A stretch of DNA of 64,000 nucleotides from Rivularia sp. MS3 (GCA_019192545.1 JAHCMI010000007.1:113854-177853); one strand, 5' to 3'. Positions 44,313-53,784 are shown, numbered from the stretch's first letter. Made by a program: numbers and translations. The notes: generated by a model not told the origin, from the letters alone.

Positions 44313-45365
44313 ATGACTTCAACAACTTTATCCAATCAAACATATAGCTTTACTGACGTTGACTGGTATCGCGGTAATGCCCGTTTGTTAAACTTATCCG
44401 GTAAATTATTAGGCGCTCATGTTGCTCATGCAGGTTTGATAGTCTTTTGGGCTGGTGCAATGACATTGTTTGAAATATCGCACTTCAACCCGGCTTTACC
44501 AATGTACGAACAAGGATTAATTTTACTTCCACATTTAGCCAGTTTGGGTTTAGGTGTTGGTGCTGGGGGTGCTGTCACTGATATTGAGCCTTTTTACATT
44601 ATTGGTGTAGTACACTTAATTTCTTCAGCAGTTTTGGGTGCGGGTGGTATATTTCATTCATTACGAGGACCTAGTGTATTGCCAGAAGATTCTAGTTTTG
44701 CTGGTTTTTTTGGCTATGACTGGAAGGATAAAGATAAAATGACTACCATTTTAGGCATCCATCTTGTGCTTTTGGGTGTAGGTGCTTGGTTGTTGGTTGC
44801 AAAAGCGATGTTGTGGGGTGGAATATTCGATCCTCATATCGGTGTTGCGGGTGGAGATGTGCGAGTAATTAGTAATCCGACGCTCAACCCCTTGAGAATT
44901 TTTAGCTATTTATTTCCCGTTCATGGTGCTACAGGTATGGCTGCTGTAGATAACTTAGAAGACGTGATTGGCGGTCATATTTGGGTTGGATTAATGTGTA
45001 TTGGCGGTGGCATTTGGCATATCAAAAGTAAACCATTTGCTTGGGCAGAGAAAATTCTAGTATGGTCTGGAGAGGCTTATTTGTCCTATAGTTTGGGCGC
45101 GATCGCCTATATGGGATTTCTGGCTGCAACTTTCGCTTTTTTCAACGATACCGTTTATCCGGAAGTCTTCTATGGTGCTGCGAAAATGATAGAAACTTCT
45201 GCGGGTTTGGTATCTTCTCGCGGATGGTTGGTAAGTTTTCATCTTGTTTTAGCAACCCTATTTCTTTGCGGACATATATGGCATGCTGCTCGGGCGCGTT
45301 TAACTGAAGCAGGATTTGATTTCAAAAACGATGATATGGTTAATCCTCCCAGAGTCTTGAGTTAA
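44313..45365 (+). CDS. Pcb/IsiA-family antenna protein, 350 residues
   Basis: A six-helix CP43-like chlorophyll protein with start [20 protein letters not shown] (ATG 44313; an upstream GTG at 44283 gives a poor extension). It shows [89 protein letters not shown] and a last-helix [14 protein letters not shown]. It is closer to Pcb-type than to IsiA proper. Three such genes in 4.6 kb together with flavodoxin suggest a specialised antenna made under iron limitation or particular light. Confidence 0.94.
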   Translation: MTSTTLSNQTYSFTDVDWYRGNARLLNLSGKLLGAHVAHAGLIVFWAGAMTLFEISHFNPALPMYEQGLILLPHLASLGLGVGAGGAVTDIEPFYIIGVVHLISSAVLGAGGIFHSLRGPSVLPEDSSFAGFFGYDWKDKDKMTTILGIHLVLLGVGAWLLVAKAMLWGGIFDPHIGVAGGDVRVISNPTLNPLRIFSYLFPVHGATGMAAVDNLEDVIGGHIWVGLMCIGGGIWHIKSKPFAWAEKILVWSGEAYLSYSLGAIAYMGFLAATFAFFNDTVYPEVFYGAAKMIETSAGLVSSRGWLVSFHLVLATLFLCGHIWHAARARLTEAGFDFKNDDMVNPPRVLS

Positions 45366-45423
45366 AAAGCTTGAAGATTTAGAAAAGACTTGCGATTATT
45401 TCAACTGAAACTATTAAAATTAA

Positions 45424-45459
45424 AGCCTGCTATTCCTGTTAGAGTTTAGCAGGTTTTTG
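45424..45459. terminator. Hairpin terminator between antenna gene and small ORF
   Basis: AGCCTGCTA and TTAGCAGG form a stem with a 14-nt loop followed by TTTTTGTT on the plus strand. The minus strand also has an A/T-rich follow-on (CTTTAATTTTAA), so it may serve the convergent small gene too. Confidence 0.75.
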
Positions 45460-45464
45460 TTATC

Positions 45465-45572
45465 TCATGCATTTTCATCCATATCTTTGAGTAATAAGTA
45501 AACTAATATCCATCCTAGAAAAACGGGAAACAAAACAATTAAGGTACGTGGATCTGAAAATATAGTTTCCAT
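45465..45572 (-). CDS. 35-residue one-helix membrane protein
   Basis: The frame encodes METIFSDPRTLIVLFPVF... with one clear transmembrane helix (about 10-28) and a charged KDMDENA tail. The size and layout resemble the small photosystem subunits (for instance PsbY-like), and it sits convergent to the antenna gene cluster. No RBS of canonical strength is visible (TATAAACT before ATG). It is too short for automatic ORF calls. The identity as a photosystem subunit is inference. Confidence 0.55.
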   Translation of the reverse strand: METIFSDPRTLIVLFPVFLGWILVYLLLKDMDENA

Positions 45573-45965
45573 AGTTTATATTGAAAATTAAATCAAATAT
45601 TACTCTGAGTTATTAACTAGTTTATATTTTTTTATATAGTCTCGATGTATTGCTACCTACTGAGTTACATATATTAGAATCTGGTTTGATTTTTTGACAA
45701 AATTAAGTACTTGTATGGTGCGCTCCCGGCTAAAGCCTTTACCCACCGAAACCATTACTTAAAGTTGTTGATTAGTTTATATTTATTTCTAAAATGCCGA
45801 TGTATTGCTACCTATTTACTTATAAATACTTAAAATTTTGTTAAAAAAATGTTTGCAGCTACGGTTGTTATTTGTCTTAATTTCCTCTATGGAATTGCAA
45901 TTGACACTATATACTTTTAGCTATAATCTTTAGGCAATTTAAAAATAAATAATTAACATATACAT
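45573..45965. other. Intergenic region with a 155-bp-offset direct repeat before moaA
   Basis: A segment TTATTAACTAGTTTATATTT...CGATGTATTGCTACCTA (about 45610-45659) recurs imperfectly at about 45767-45814 (offset 155 bp). Both copies have the exact core CGATGTATTGCTACCTA. It could be a duplicated promoter or binding site. No gene is seen. Confidence 0.45.
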
Positions 45966-46964
45966 ATGAATCAAAATATAAATCAAGTAGATTATCTACG
46001 TATAAGTTTAATCGACAGATGTAACTTTCGCTGCAATTATTGCGTTCCCGAAGGTGAAAAACTCGATTATCTTTTGCAACAAGAATTATTAAACTATCAA
46101 GAGTTATTAGTTCTATTAAAAGAAGTATTTATTCCCATAGGATTTACTAAATTCCGTCTGACGGGAGGAGAACCGTTAATACGTCCGGGGATAGTTGATT
46201 TTGTTGGGGAAGTTGCTTCTCTACCGGGATGCGATGATTTAGCCATGACGACTAATGGTTTTTTATTAAATAAATTAGCAAAACCCCTTTACGATGCTGG
46301 TTTGCGACGGATTAATATTAGTCTTGATTCGCTGAATCCAGAAATTTTTGACAAAATGATTGGTAATCGGGGAAAATCGCGCTGGCAGCAAACTTGGCAA
46401 GGTATTCAAGCAGCACATGAAGTAGGTTTTAATCCTTTAAAGTTAAACGTGGTAGTGATTCGAGGTATAAACGATTCCGAAATTCTCGATTTAGCAGCTT
46501 TAACAATTGAGCGTAATTGGCACGTTCGTTTTATTGAATTCATGCCAATTGGGAATAGTAAATTATTTGATGAATCTGCCTGGGTTGCTTCAGCGCAATT
46601 GCGCGAAGATATTTCGCAAAAATTCGGCTTAGTCGAATCTAGAATTAAAGGAAATGGCCCGGCAGATGTTTTTCAAATTCCCGGTGCTAAAGGTACTTTA
46701 GGATTTATTTCGCAGATGTCAGAATGTTTTTGCGACAAATGTAATAGAATTCGTTTATCTGCCGATGGTTGGTTGCGCCCTTGTTTGCTAAATGAAACTG
46801 GTCAAATTAATTTAAAAGATGCTTTGCGAAATGGAGTTGATGCTTATCAATTAAGAAAGCAAGTTAAAGATTTACTGTTTCTCAAACAAGAAATAAATTT
46901 TAAAGAAAGGGATAGGGGAACAGTTGGTGCTTATGGTAGAACTATGTCACAAATTGGTGGTTGA
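45966..46964 (+). CDS. moaA: GTP 3',8-cyclase MoaA
   Basis: The 332-residue radical SAM enzyme makes the first molybdenum cofactor intermediate from GTP. The N-terminal 4Fe-4S motif is CNFRCNYC (about 19-26). [13 protein letters not shown] and [15 protein letters not shown] are typical. The second cluster is supplied by [20 protein letters not shown] (about 258-277). The C-terminus GRTMSQIGG keeps the conserved GG tail that enters the active site. It is intact. No other moa genes are adjacent in the window. Confidence 0.96.
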   Translation: MNQNINQVDYLRISLIDRCNFRCNYCVPEGEKLDYLLQQELLNYQELLVLLKEVFIPIGFTKFRLTGGEPLIRPGIVDFVGEVASLPGCDDLAMTTNGFLLNKLAKPLYDAGLRRINISLDSLNPEIFDKMIGNRGKSRWQQTWQGIQAAHEVGFNPLKLNVVVIRGINDSEILDLAALTIERNWHVRFIEFMPIGNSKLFDESAWVASAQLREDISQKFGLVESRIKGNGPADVFQIPGAKGTLGFISQMSECFCDKCNRIRLSADGWLRPCLLNETGQINLKDALRNGVDAYQLRKQVKDLLFLKQEINFKERDRGTVGAYGRTMSQIGG

Positions 46965-46980
46965 ATAAAATATTATGTTT

Positions 46981-47030
46981 GTAGTTGCGCTTACAGCGCT
47001 TGCAATAAGAAGCGAAGACAGCGCAACTAC
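46981..47030. repeat. GTAGTTGCGC repeat, copy 2
   Basis: GTAGTTGCGCTTACAGCGC and GACAGCGCAACTAC form the arms; it follows moaA by 16 bp. It matches 2671-2728. Confidence 0.65.
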
Positions 47031-47072
47031 GAAAAAATTATTATTTATATAAGTCCTAATAATTCAACAATA

Positions 47073-47124
47073 ATGCAATCTAAAGTAGATTGTTTTCATA
47101 ATTTAGTTATAAACGAAGCGTTTT
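47073..47124 (+). pseudogene. Decayed copy of the start of the mltA gene
   Basis: ATGCAATCTAAAGTAGATTG and the following 25 bases match the mltA start ATGCAATCTAAACTACATTA with scattered changes, 208 bp upstream. The frame stops after 17 codons. It appears to be a duplicated gene start with a dispersed repeat (47125-47179) between the copies. Confidence 0.45.
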
Positions 47125-47179
47125 AACGCACCGCTTTACTGCTGGTGGTGCGTTACGCTCCGCGATAACACACCCTACA
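47125..47179. repeat. AACGCACC / GGTGCGTT repeat related to the GGTGCGTGACG family
   Basis: AACGCACC and GGTGCGTT form a hairpin, followed by ACGCTCCGCGATAACACACCCTACA-like sequence that resembles copies 1 and 2 near the CHAT genes. Confidence 0.55.
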
Positions 47180-47280
47180 TTTTTTATGGTTGATTTATTG
47201 AAAAAAATATAACATACTAACAAATCCGAACTTATGAACTTAAAGATAGATTAAAAGTTATATTCCATAAATAAAAAGTA

Positions 47281-48510
47281 ATGCAATCTAAACTACATTA
47301 TTCTCATAAATTAACAAAGCTCATTTTTGCAACTTGTCTTTGTTGTTTACCGGTGCTAGCTTGTGAAAATCAACAACAAATCAGCCAAGAGAATCAAACT
47401 TCACCAACCGCCGAATCTCAAACGACTTCTACTCCAGTACCTTTATCATTACAAACATCACCACAAGATGATAAATATTTTCTTGATAATCAAATTTGGG
47501 GTGAAAATGGAGATAAGCAAAATTTACTCGAAGCAATTGATTATAGTTTGAGCTATCTGCAAACACCGCAGGCAAAAGAAGCTTATCAAAAATATATTAT
47601 TCCTGAAATTACCCGCGAAAGAGTTGAAAACAGCTTGAAAAGATTTCGTGAATTAGTTGTTAGTTCTCGAAGTGCGGAAGAATTGCAAACTGCCGTTAAC
47701 AAAGAATTTATATTTTATAAATCTATTGGTTCGGACAATCAAGGAAATATTTTATTTACTGGTTACTACAAACCAATTTACCAAGCCAGCCGCAAACAAA
47801 CAGCAGAATTCCGCTATCCAGTTTATCGTTTACCGGATGATTTTAATAGTTGGAGCAAACCCCATCCCACTCGTTTAGAATTGGAAGGTGCAGACGCTTT
47901 ACAAGCAGACAAAGGTAAACTAAAAGGTTTGGAATTATATTGGTTAAAATCCCGCATCGATGCTTTTATAGCTCAAGTTCAAGGTTCTGCGGTTTTAGAA
48001 TTTCCTGATGGTACTACCACTTCAATTAATTATGCAGGAAATACTGACCATGAATATGTCAGTTTGGGCAAAGAATTAATTAAAGATGGGAAATTAGAGC
48101 AAGAAGGAATTACTCTAGAAAAAGTTCTTAATTACCTGCAAGAAAATCCCGAAAGCCAAGACGAATACTTACCTAGAAATCCCCGTTTTATATTTTTTAA
48201 AGATACTAAAGATGCCGCCGCAATTGGTAGTCTCAATGTTCCAGTCACTCCAGAAAGGTCAATTGCTACAGATAAATCCTTAATGCCTCCCGGTGCATTA
48301 GCTATAATACGCGCACAATTCCCATTTATTGAAGAAGGCAAAATCGAACAGCGTCTGGTAAGTCGCTACGTACTAGATCAAGATACCGGAGGCGCAATCA
48401 AATCTCCCGGTAGAGTTGATTACTATATCGGTATTGGTAAACAAGCAGGCGATCGCGCTGGTGCAATTGTTAATCAAGGTGAATTATATTACTTGTTGTT
48501 GAAGAATTGA
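47281..48510 (+). CDS. mltA: MltA-type lytic murein transglycosylase lipoprotein
   Basis: The 409-residue protein starts with a lipoprotein signal whose lipobox is LPVLAC (about Cys 28), followed by a Gln/Ser/Thr-rich linker. The MltA domain (about 150-290) shows LFTGYYKPIYQASRKQ and FPDGTTTSINYAG. The 3D domain (about 300-405) shows SLMPPGALAIIRAQFPF, then DQDTGGAIKSPGRVDYYIG with catalytic Asp. It cleaves peptidoglycan glycan strands to 1,6-anhydro products. It is intact. Confidence 0.93.
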   Translation: MQSKLHYSHKLTKLIFATCLCCLPVLACENQQQISQENQTSPTAESQTTSTPVPLSLQTSPQDDKYFLDNQIWGENGDKQNLLEAIDYSLSYLQTPQAKEAYQKYIIPEITRERVENSLKRFRELVVSSRSAEELQTAVNKEFIFYKSIGSDNQGNILFTGYYKPIYQASRKQTAEFRYPVYRLPDDFNSWSKPHPTRLELEGADALQADKGKLKGLELYWLKSRIDAFIAQVQGSAVLEFPDGTTTSINYAGNTDHEYVSLGKELIKDGKLEQEGITLEKVLNYLQENPESQDEYLPRNPRFIFFKDTKDAAAIGSLNVPVTPERSIATDKSLMPPGALAIIRAQFPFIEEGKIEQRLVSRYVLDQDTGGAIKSPGRVDYYIGIGKQAGDRAGAIVNQGELYYLLLKN

Positions 48511-48970
48511 TGACTATTGGTATTTCACCACATTAATTTTCAGGGATGAAGATTGAGAGGGGGAAGAGAGGGAGGAGGGGGGAGAATATTTTTTTATCTT
48601 TTCGATGTACTCCACATAAGTTATGAGGGGTAACAATAATTTTAATTTTAATAAGATTAATCCTTCTTATCCTCTTCCTCTGCGCTCTCTGCGCTCTCTG
48701 CGGTTATATTAATTAACCCCTTGGAATTAATGAAGAAGAACACTACATTCTAAATATAGCGGTTTGGCCGTTGGATGGAATACAGTTTGATACCTCACCC
48801 CGCCCTCCGGGCACCCCTCTCCTTATAAAAGAGAGGGGAAATATGAAGTTATGATTTGTATTCTACTCAACGGCCAAACCGCTATCTTTTAATTCACAAT
48901 ATAGAAAATAGTAAGTTGGTAATAAATTTTTGCTATAACTCATTCTCCATGCCCAATGCCCAATGCCCCA
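48511..48970. other. Repeat-rich intergenic region
   Basis: It holds TTTCACCACATTAATTTT (48521; also at 54783 and, reversed, at 63931), a purine-rich tract (48555-48585), CTCTGCGCTCTCTGCG reiterations (48676-48700) and the palindromic element at 48756-48885. No gene is seen. Confidence 0.5.
48756..48885. mobile_element. MITE-like element with 18-bp terminal inverted repeats
   Basis: ATAGCGGTTTGGCCGTTG (48756-48773) is the exact reverse complement of CAACGGCCAAACCGCTAT (48868-48885). The internal arms GGAATACA and TGTATTCT also pair, and the centre contains the CCCCTCTCC...GGAGAGGGG-type repeat seen at 10550. The total is 130 bp, with no coding capacity and no clear target duplication. Confidence 0.6.
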
Positions 48971-50017
48971 TTACCCTTCCTCCGAAAACACTTTCACCGC
49001 ATCATCTGCTATTGATATTTTCACAAATGTTCCTTCGGGTATGATTGTATCAACCATTGTCCTAGCATGAATTTCTCTACCGGAAGGAGTTTCTAAACAA
49101 TAACGGTATTCTCTTCCTAAAAATCGCCGTTTGGTAATTTTTACTTGAGAATCTGTATCTGGTTGTAAATTACAATCTTCTTGGCGAATCATTATTTCTC
49201 CCGTATCGCAGCGATGATTCCCTTGGATTGCAAAACTACCAATTTCTGTTTCCCAATCATTACCTTGACGACGGGCTGGTAAAAAGTTAGCTTGAGTCAC
49301 AAATTCTGCTACAAATCGCGACGCAGGATAACTGTAAATTTCTTCTGGTGTGCCTATTTGTTCTAAGTGTCCCCGACGCATAACTCCGACTACGTCTGCA
49401 ATTGCCAGAGCTTCTTCTTGGTCGTGGGTAATAAAAATTGCCGAGGTTCCAGCTATTTTAAGAATATCTCGGATTTCTTCTCGTAACTGCAATCTAACTT
49501 GAATATCAAGATTCGACAATGGCTCGTCCAAAAGCATTAATTTTGGTTTTGGTGCTAAAGCACGGGCTAAAGCGACTCGTTGCTGCTGTCCCCCGGAAAG
49601 TTCGTAAGGATAGCGTTTTGATAATGCTTCTAGTCCTACTAAGTTTAAAACTTCCGAAACCCGTTTTTCAACTTGATTTTTATTGAGTTTTTTTAATCCA
49701 AAAGCTACGTTTTCTTCTACCGTTAAATGGGGGAAAAGTGCGTAATCTTGAAACACAATCCCAATATCCCGTTTTTCTGGCGGTATCCAAACATCGGGAG
49801 AGCAAACTTTTTCTTCCCCAATTTGAACAATTCCGGTTTGCGGAGATTCAAAACCACCGACCATTCTTAATAAAGTTGTCTTACCGCAACCAGAAGGACC
49901 TAGTAAAGCTAGTATATCCCCTTGTTTTAACGAGAAAGACACGTTATTTACCGCAGGGATTTCACTTCCTGTATAAAATTTAGTGATATTTTCTAAGCTA
50001 ATAATTTCTTTTTGCAT
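48971..50017 (-). CDS. futC: Iron(III) ABC transporter ATP-binding protein FutC
   Basis: The 348-residue ATPase has Walker A GPSGCGKTT (about 38-46), Q-loop VFQDYALFPHLTVEENVAFGL, signature LSGGQQQR (about 138), Walker B LMLLDEPLSNLD and the H-loop in FITHDQEEA. A C-terminal TOBE-like region (about 240-345) is typical of FbpC/FutC/PotA importers. It lies downstream of the permease and binding-protein genes on the same strand, with a 429-bp gap before it that may contain its own promoter. Confidence 0.9.
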   Translation of the reverse strand: MQKEIISLENITKFYTGSEIPAVNNVSFSLKQGDILALLGPSGCGKTTLLRMVGGFESPQTGIVQIGEEKVCSPDVWIPPEKRDIGIVFQDYALFPHLTVEENVAFGLKKLNKNQVEKRVSEVLNLVGLEALSKRYPYELSGGQQQRVALARALAPKPKLMLLDEPLSNLDIQVRLQLREEIRDILKIAGTSAIFITHDQEEALAIADVVGVMRRGHLEQIGTPEEIYSYPASRFVAEFVTQANFLPARRQGNDWETEIGSFAIQGNHRCDTGEIMIRQEDCNLQPDTDSQVKITKRRFLGREYRYCLETPSGREIHARTMVDTIIPEGTFVKISIADDAVKVFSEEG

Positions 50018-50446
50018 TTTGGTAGTTGGTAATTGGTAGTTGGTAATTGATTACAGAAAGTAATATCGTTTCCGTTTATATCGGTTTGGAATATCGATTT
50101 CCTCTCCTTCTTATTTCCTCTGCGCTCTAGAAGGGTTTTTTATCATTCCAGTACAGCTGGAATTGATGTAATAAATTAGAATACAGATTTAATGTAAGTT
50201 AAAAAGCATAAGTCTAAAAAGTACGGATATATTTAAAAAATATGTAAACATAATTAACCCTAATATATAATAATGATTAAATAAAACTACAGAGGACGCT
50301 GAGTACACAGAGGAAAGAGAAAGAAGAGAGACTTTGAATTATTCCGATATCAACGGAAAAGATGTCAGTTAATAGTAGTGTTGCTTTTTGCAGATTAGAT
50401 AATTAAATATACTCATTAATTTCATTTATCATTTAATCTTTTTCCA
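50018..50446. other. Gap between futB and futC
   Basis: STRR-like TTGGTAATTGG units (50020-50050) and CTCTGCGCTCTAGAAGG are present. ATTCCAG-TACAG-CTGGAAT forms a short hairpin near 50146-50164, and the ACAGAGGACGCTGAGTACAC repeat lies near 50290. There is no gene, and the fut operon is interrupted here. Confidence 0.5.
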
Positions 50447-52033
50447 TCATGCTTTTCGGTTACTCTTTTCTTGAGATAAAACAACAAAAGTTGATGCAAT
50501 AGATACTATTAGTATCATTAACGAAGCTGCTGCGGCATCCGCAAAATCAACGTTTTCTGTAGCTTTCCAAATTTCTACAGCCAGAGTGTCAAAACCGGTA
50601 GGTGAAAGTAGCATGGTAGCTGGTAATTCTTTCATTGCTGTGAGAAATACTAATACGGTACCGCTGAAAATACCCGGACTTACTAAAGGTAGAGTTACTT
50701 GTTTTAAAGTTTGCCAGGATGATTTACCTAAGCTGCGGGATGCTTCTTCTATTTGAGGATTTACTTGTAGTAAAGAAGTACGCACGGTACCAATTGATTG
50801 CTGTAGGAATAACACCAAATAGGCAAAAATCAACATGGGTAAAGTTTGGTATAATATCGGTAAATAATTAGCACCAAAAAATACCAGTGAGAGGGCAACA
50901 ACTATTCCCGGAACGCCAAAACAAATATAGGTTGAACGCTCAATTACAGCAATAATTTTAGAAGGAAATCTTACCGACAATATGGCGATTGGTAAAGCAA
51001 ATAAAGTCGTAAAAATTGCTGCTAATCCTGCTGCGGTAATTGAATTAACCGTTGGTTGCAGTAAATCAATAAATTCGTATTCAGTTAAAAATCCTTGAAT
51101 TAACCAAAATACAATGGTGATTACTGGCAGTACCACACCCAAGAAAGTAATTAATCCGCAAAAAACCAGAGCCGGTAACTTCCATTTTCCTAATTTAACT
51201 AGCTTCGCCGGACGAAATGATGACGTACCGCGAGTATAGTATGCCGCACGGGAACGCATTCGATATTCCAGCCACAACATAAACATTACTATTGTTACCA
51301 ACACTAAAGATAAAGCCGCAGCCGCATCGCGGTTGAAGCTGGCTTGATATTGAATAAAAATAGCTTGGGTAAAAGCATCGAACTGCATTAAGGAAGGGGT
51401 ACCGAAATCTCGCAAAGCATACAAAGCGACTAATAATCCTCCGGCAACCAATGATGGATTAAGCTGCGGTAAAACTACTTTAATAAAAGTATCTCTACTG
51501 TTGTAACCCATACTGCGAGCGGCTTCCTCCAAAGCAGGGTCTAATCCTTGCAGTGCCGAACGCAGACTTAATAGCATATAAGGATAGGTAAACAAAGTTA
51601 ATGCCAAAATTGCCCCAAACCAACCATAGATAGAAGGTAACTCTTCCACACCCAAAGGTGCGAGTAGAATTTGCACAAAACTGCCGCGAGGTGCAAAAGC
51701 CCCAATTAACGCAAAACTACCAACATAACTGGGAACAGCTAAAGGTAATGTAGTTGCTATCAACCAAAAACGTCGTTTTGGTAAATCCGTTCGTACCGTT
51801 AAAAATGCCAAAGGAACAGAAATTAAAGCAGATAGCAACGCTACAACCGCCATACATACAATACTATTGAACAAAATAATGAGATTTTGTTGGCGGGTAA
51901 ATAGCTGCCACAACTCCTCACCACCAGCATACGTCGCACGAATCACCAGATAAAACAACGGTAAAGCGATCGCAATTGCTACCACCACCGCCGCCACAGT
52001 CAGAAATAACGGGGGACGAGCCGCCTTTGACAC
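50447..52033 (-). CDS. futB: Iron(III) ABC transporter permease FutB
   Basis: This two-domain permease has about twelve transmembrane segments and two EAA-type motifs: EEAARSMGYNSRDTFIKVVLPQLNP and EEASRSLGKSSWQTLKQVTLPLVSP. A GTG at 52033 with AGGAG 9 nt upstream is chosen as start (528 residues). The frame extends to an ATG at 52102, but that stretch is encoded by GGGAATTGGG repeats and is unlikely to be translated. It follows futA by 128 bp and is expressed with it. Confidence 0.9.
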   Translation of the reverse strand: MSKAARPPLFLTVAAVVVAIAIALPLFYLVIRATYAGGEELWQLFTRQQNLIILFNSIVCMAVVALLSALISVPLAFLTVRTDLPKRRFWLIATTLPLAVPSYVGSFALIGAFAPRGSFVQILLAPLGVEELPSIYGWFGAILALTLFTYPYMLLSLRSALQGLDPALEEAARSMGYNSRDTFIKVVLPQLNPSLVAGGLLVALYALRDFGTPSLMQFDAFTQAIFIQYQASFNRDAAAALSLVLVTIVMFMLWLEYRMRSRAAYYTRGTSSFRPAKLVKLGKWKLPALVFCGLITFLGVVLPVITIVFWLIQGFLTEYEFIDLLQPTVNSITAAGLAAIFTTLFALPIAILSVRFPSKIIAVIERSTYICFGVPGIVVALSLVFFGANYLPILYQTLPMLIFAYLVLFLQQSIGTVRTSLLQVNPQIEEASRSLGKSSWQTLKQVTLPLVSPGIFSGTVLVFLTAMKELPATMLLSPTGFDTLAVEIWKATENVDFADAAAASLMILIVSIASTFVVLSQEKSNRKA

Positions 52034-52109
52034 TTTTTTTATACTCCTATTTTTATGTATTGGGAATTGGGAATTGGGAATAGGAGAGAGACAAGGAGAC
52101 AAGGAGAAA

Positions 52110-52158
52110 TTCCTAACTCCTAACTCTCACCTTTAACCTTTAACCTTTAACCTTCAAC
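52110..52158. repeat. Short tandem repeats between futA and futB
   Basis: CCTAACTCCTAACTC and repeated CCTTTAA/CTTTAAC heptamers. This STRR is similar to 60801-60840 read on the other strand. Confidence 0.7.
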
Positions 52159-52161
52159 CTG

Positions 52162-53163
52162 TTAAACCACTCCTGCTTTTTCAAGTAACTTGAGGGTTTC
52201 TTCCAAGCTGTCAAGTTTGGATAAGTCAATATTGGGAGGATTGAGTTTGCTTAAAGGTACTAAAGATTTGTCGGCTTCTACTCCTGTCGCCAAAGGATAC
52301 TCGTTGGTTTTGGTAGCAAAGTATTTTTGGGCTTCTGGGCTTACCATATACTTGATAAATTTTTGAGCATCTTCGGGTTGATCTGTTGACTTGAGTATTG
52401 CTAATCCGGCAACGTTAATCATTGCACCGGCATCCCCATTGGTGAAGTGATGGGCAACGGGGAAGTTTGGATCGTCTTTGGTGAAACGAGGTAGATAGTA
52501 ATGATTTACCAATCCCACATGAATTTCACCCCTTCCCAAAGCCTTAACTATGGAAGTATTGTTACCGTATTTTTTGACATCGTTGGCTTTCATCGCCTTG
52601 AGCCATTCCAATGTCTTTTCATCACCTTCTATAACTCGCATTGCCGTTACAAATGACTGAAACGAGCCGTTTGTAGGTGCCCAAGCAACCTTTCCGCGCC
52701 ATTTTGGTTCGGTTAATTCCCAAACATCTTTCGGCAATTCGTCTTGCTTGACTAATTGCGTATTATAGTCAACTACCCGAGCGCGCCCGGAAACTCCAAT
52801 CCAATTACCTGTAGGAGAGCGGAAACGCGAATCTACTTCTTCAAGTAATTCTTGCGGAATCGGTTGAGTTCTCTTCTTCACTTCCAAAGCACCCAAAGCC
52901 CCCGCATCTTGTCCTAAGAATACGTCAGCTTTACTATTTTCGCCTTCCTCTAAAAGCGCGATCGCAAGTTCCGAGGTTTTACCGTAACGCACTTCAATAT
53001 CAAGGTTTAAGTCTTTTTCAGCTTGTTCAATTATTGGGGAAACTAGCTTCTTGTTTCTACCGGAATAAACAACGAGAGTTTTAGCATTATTGCTAAGTGC
53101 TTCACACCCCGCGCTGATGACTAAAGAAGCAATCAATCCCGCTAATAAAAATTTTTGTCGCAT
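52162..53163 (-). CDS. futA: Iron(III)-binding lipoprotein FutA
   Basis: The start at MRQKFLLAGLIASLVISAGC (ATG 53163) gives a lipoprotein signal with lipobox ISAGC. The longer frame to 53202 only adds a Lys-rich prefix. Family signatures are LVVYSGRNKKLVSPII, ADVFLGQDAGALGAL and the metal-binding tyrosine pair in VGLVNHYYLPRF (about residue 220). Length 333 residues is normal. It delivers Fe(III) to FutB/FutC and fits the iron-limitation theme of isiA and isiB. Confidence 0.92.
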   Translation of the reverse strand: MRQKFLLAGLIASLVISAGCEALSNNAKTLVVYSGRNKKLVSPIIEQAEKDLNLDIEVRYGKTSELAIALLEEGENSKADVFLGQDAGALGALEVKKRTQPIPQELLEEVDSRFRSPTGNWIGVSGRARVVDYNTQLVKQDELPKDVWELTEPKWRGKVAWAPTNGSFQSFVTAMRVIEGDEKTLEWLKAMKANDVKKYGNNTSIVKALGRGEIHVGLVNHYYLPRFTKDDPNFPVAHHFTNGDAGAMINVAGLAILKSTDQPEDAQKFIKYMVSPEAQKYFATKTNEYPLATGVEADKSLVPLSKLNPPNIDLSKLDSLEETLKLLEKAGVV

Positions 53164-53784
53164 TTTTTTCTTTTTCTCCAGTAAAACAATTGCCTGTTTC
53201 AAGTTAAGTCATAAAGACATCATGAATAATTATCAACGTACCAGCAGTACATGATAACGCTAAAAACAACGTTATTAGTACTATGGAAGCACCGAAGTAA
53301 GTTAATATAATCACCATTGCGGTTTTCTCGTCAGAAAAAAGCATCTTGCCATTTTCATCAAAGCAGAATTAACTTCAATATAATTTCTCCGTAGCTTCAT
53401 GTAATAGCTGTACTTAATGATAACATTTATCAACTATTATGTAATGTATAACGAGTACATTTCAATGTAAACCCGCAAGAGTATTAATTGAGAAAGTTTT
53501 TCATGACTAAAAGTCAAGTAGTTAAAAGAAACAGAGGTAGTTGTTTTGGCTACTCGATACTTATTTTTCGCAATTGAGGCTTGTTAAAGTAATAGTACTC
53601 TGTCTCATAAAAATTGACGAGTGACGAAAAGCACAAGGGGTAGAGCCACAGCGTTACCGAAGAATACGACGCTTGTAGCAAATGGCGAAAAGGAGCAGCG
53701 GAGCAGAGGAAGAAAACCATTTTAAGTAAAAATATTTTTTCCCTCCTCTTCTTTAATAGGGCAGAGTACTATTGCATAGTAAAC
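53164..53784. other. futA upstream region with a Fur-box-like palindrome
   Basis: TGATAA-CAT-TTATCA (53418-53432) is a perfect palindrome resembling iron-box half sites. The TCATAAAAATTGACGAG repeat lies at 53605. No gene is seen. Confidence 0.45.
53418..53432. promoter_or_regulatory. Candidate Fur box upstream of futA
   Basis: The palindrome TGATAACATTTATCA lies 255 bp upstream of the futA start. The match to the GATAAT-type hexamer of Fur sites is partial and the distance is long, so this is tentative. Confidence 0.35.

Noticed and set aside
45573..45965. Molybdenum-cofactor riboswitch before moaA
   Set aside because: I could not find the characteristic multi-stem layout; only a direct repeat is apparent.
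52034..52102. ATG-started extension of FutB
   Set aside because: It is translated from GGGAATTGGGAATTGGG repeats; the GTG at 52033 has a proper AGGAG site.
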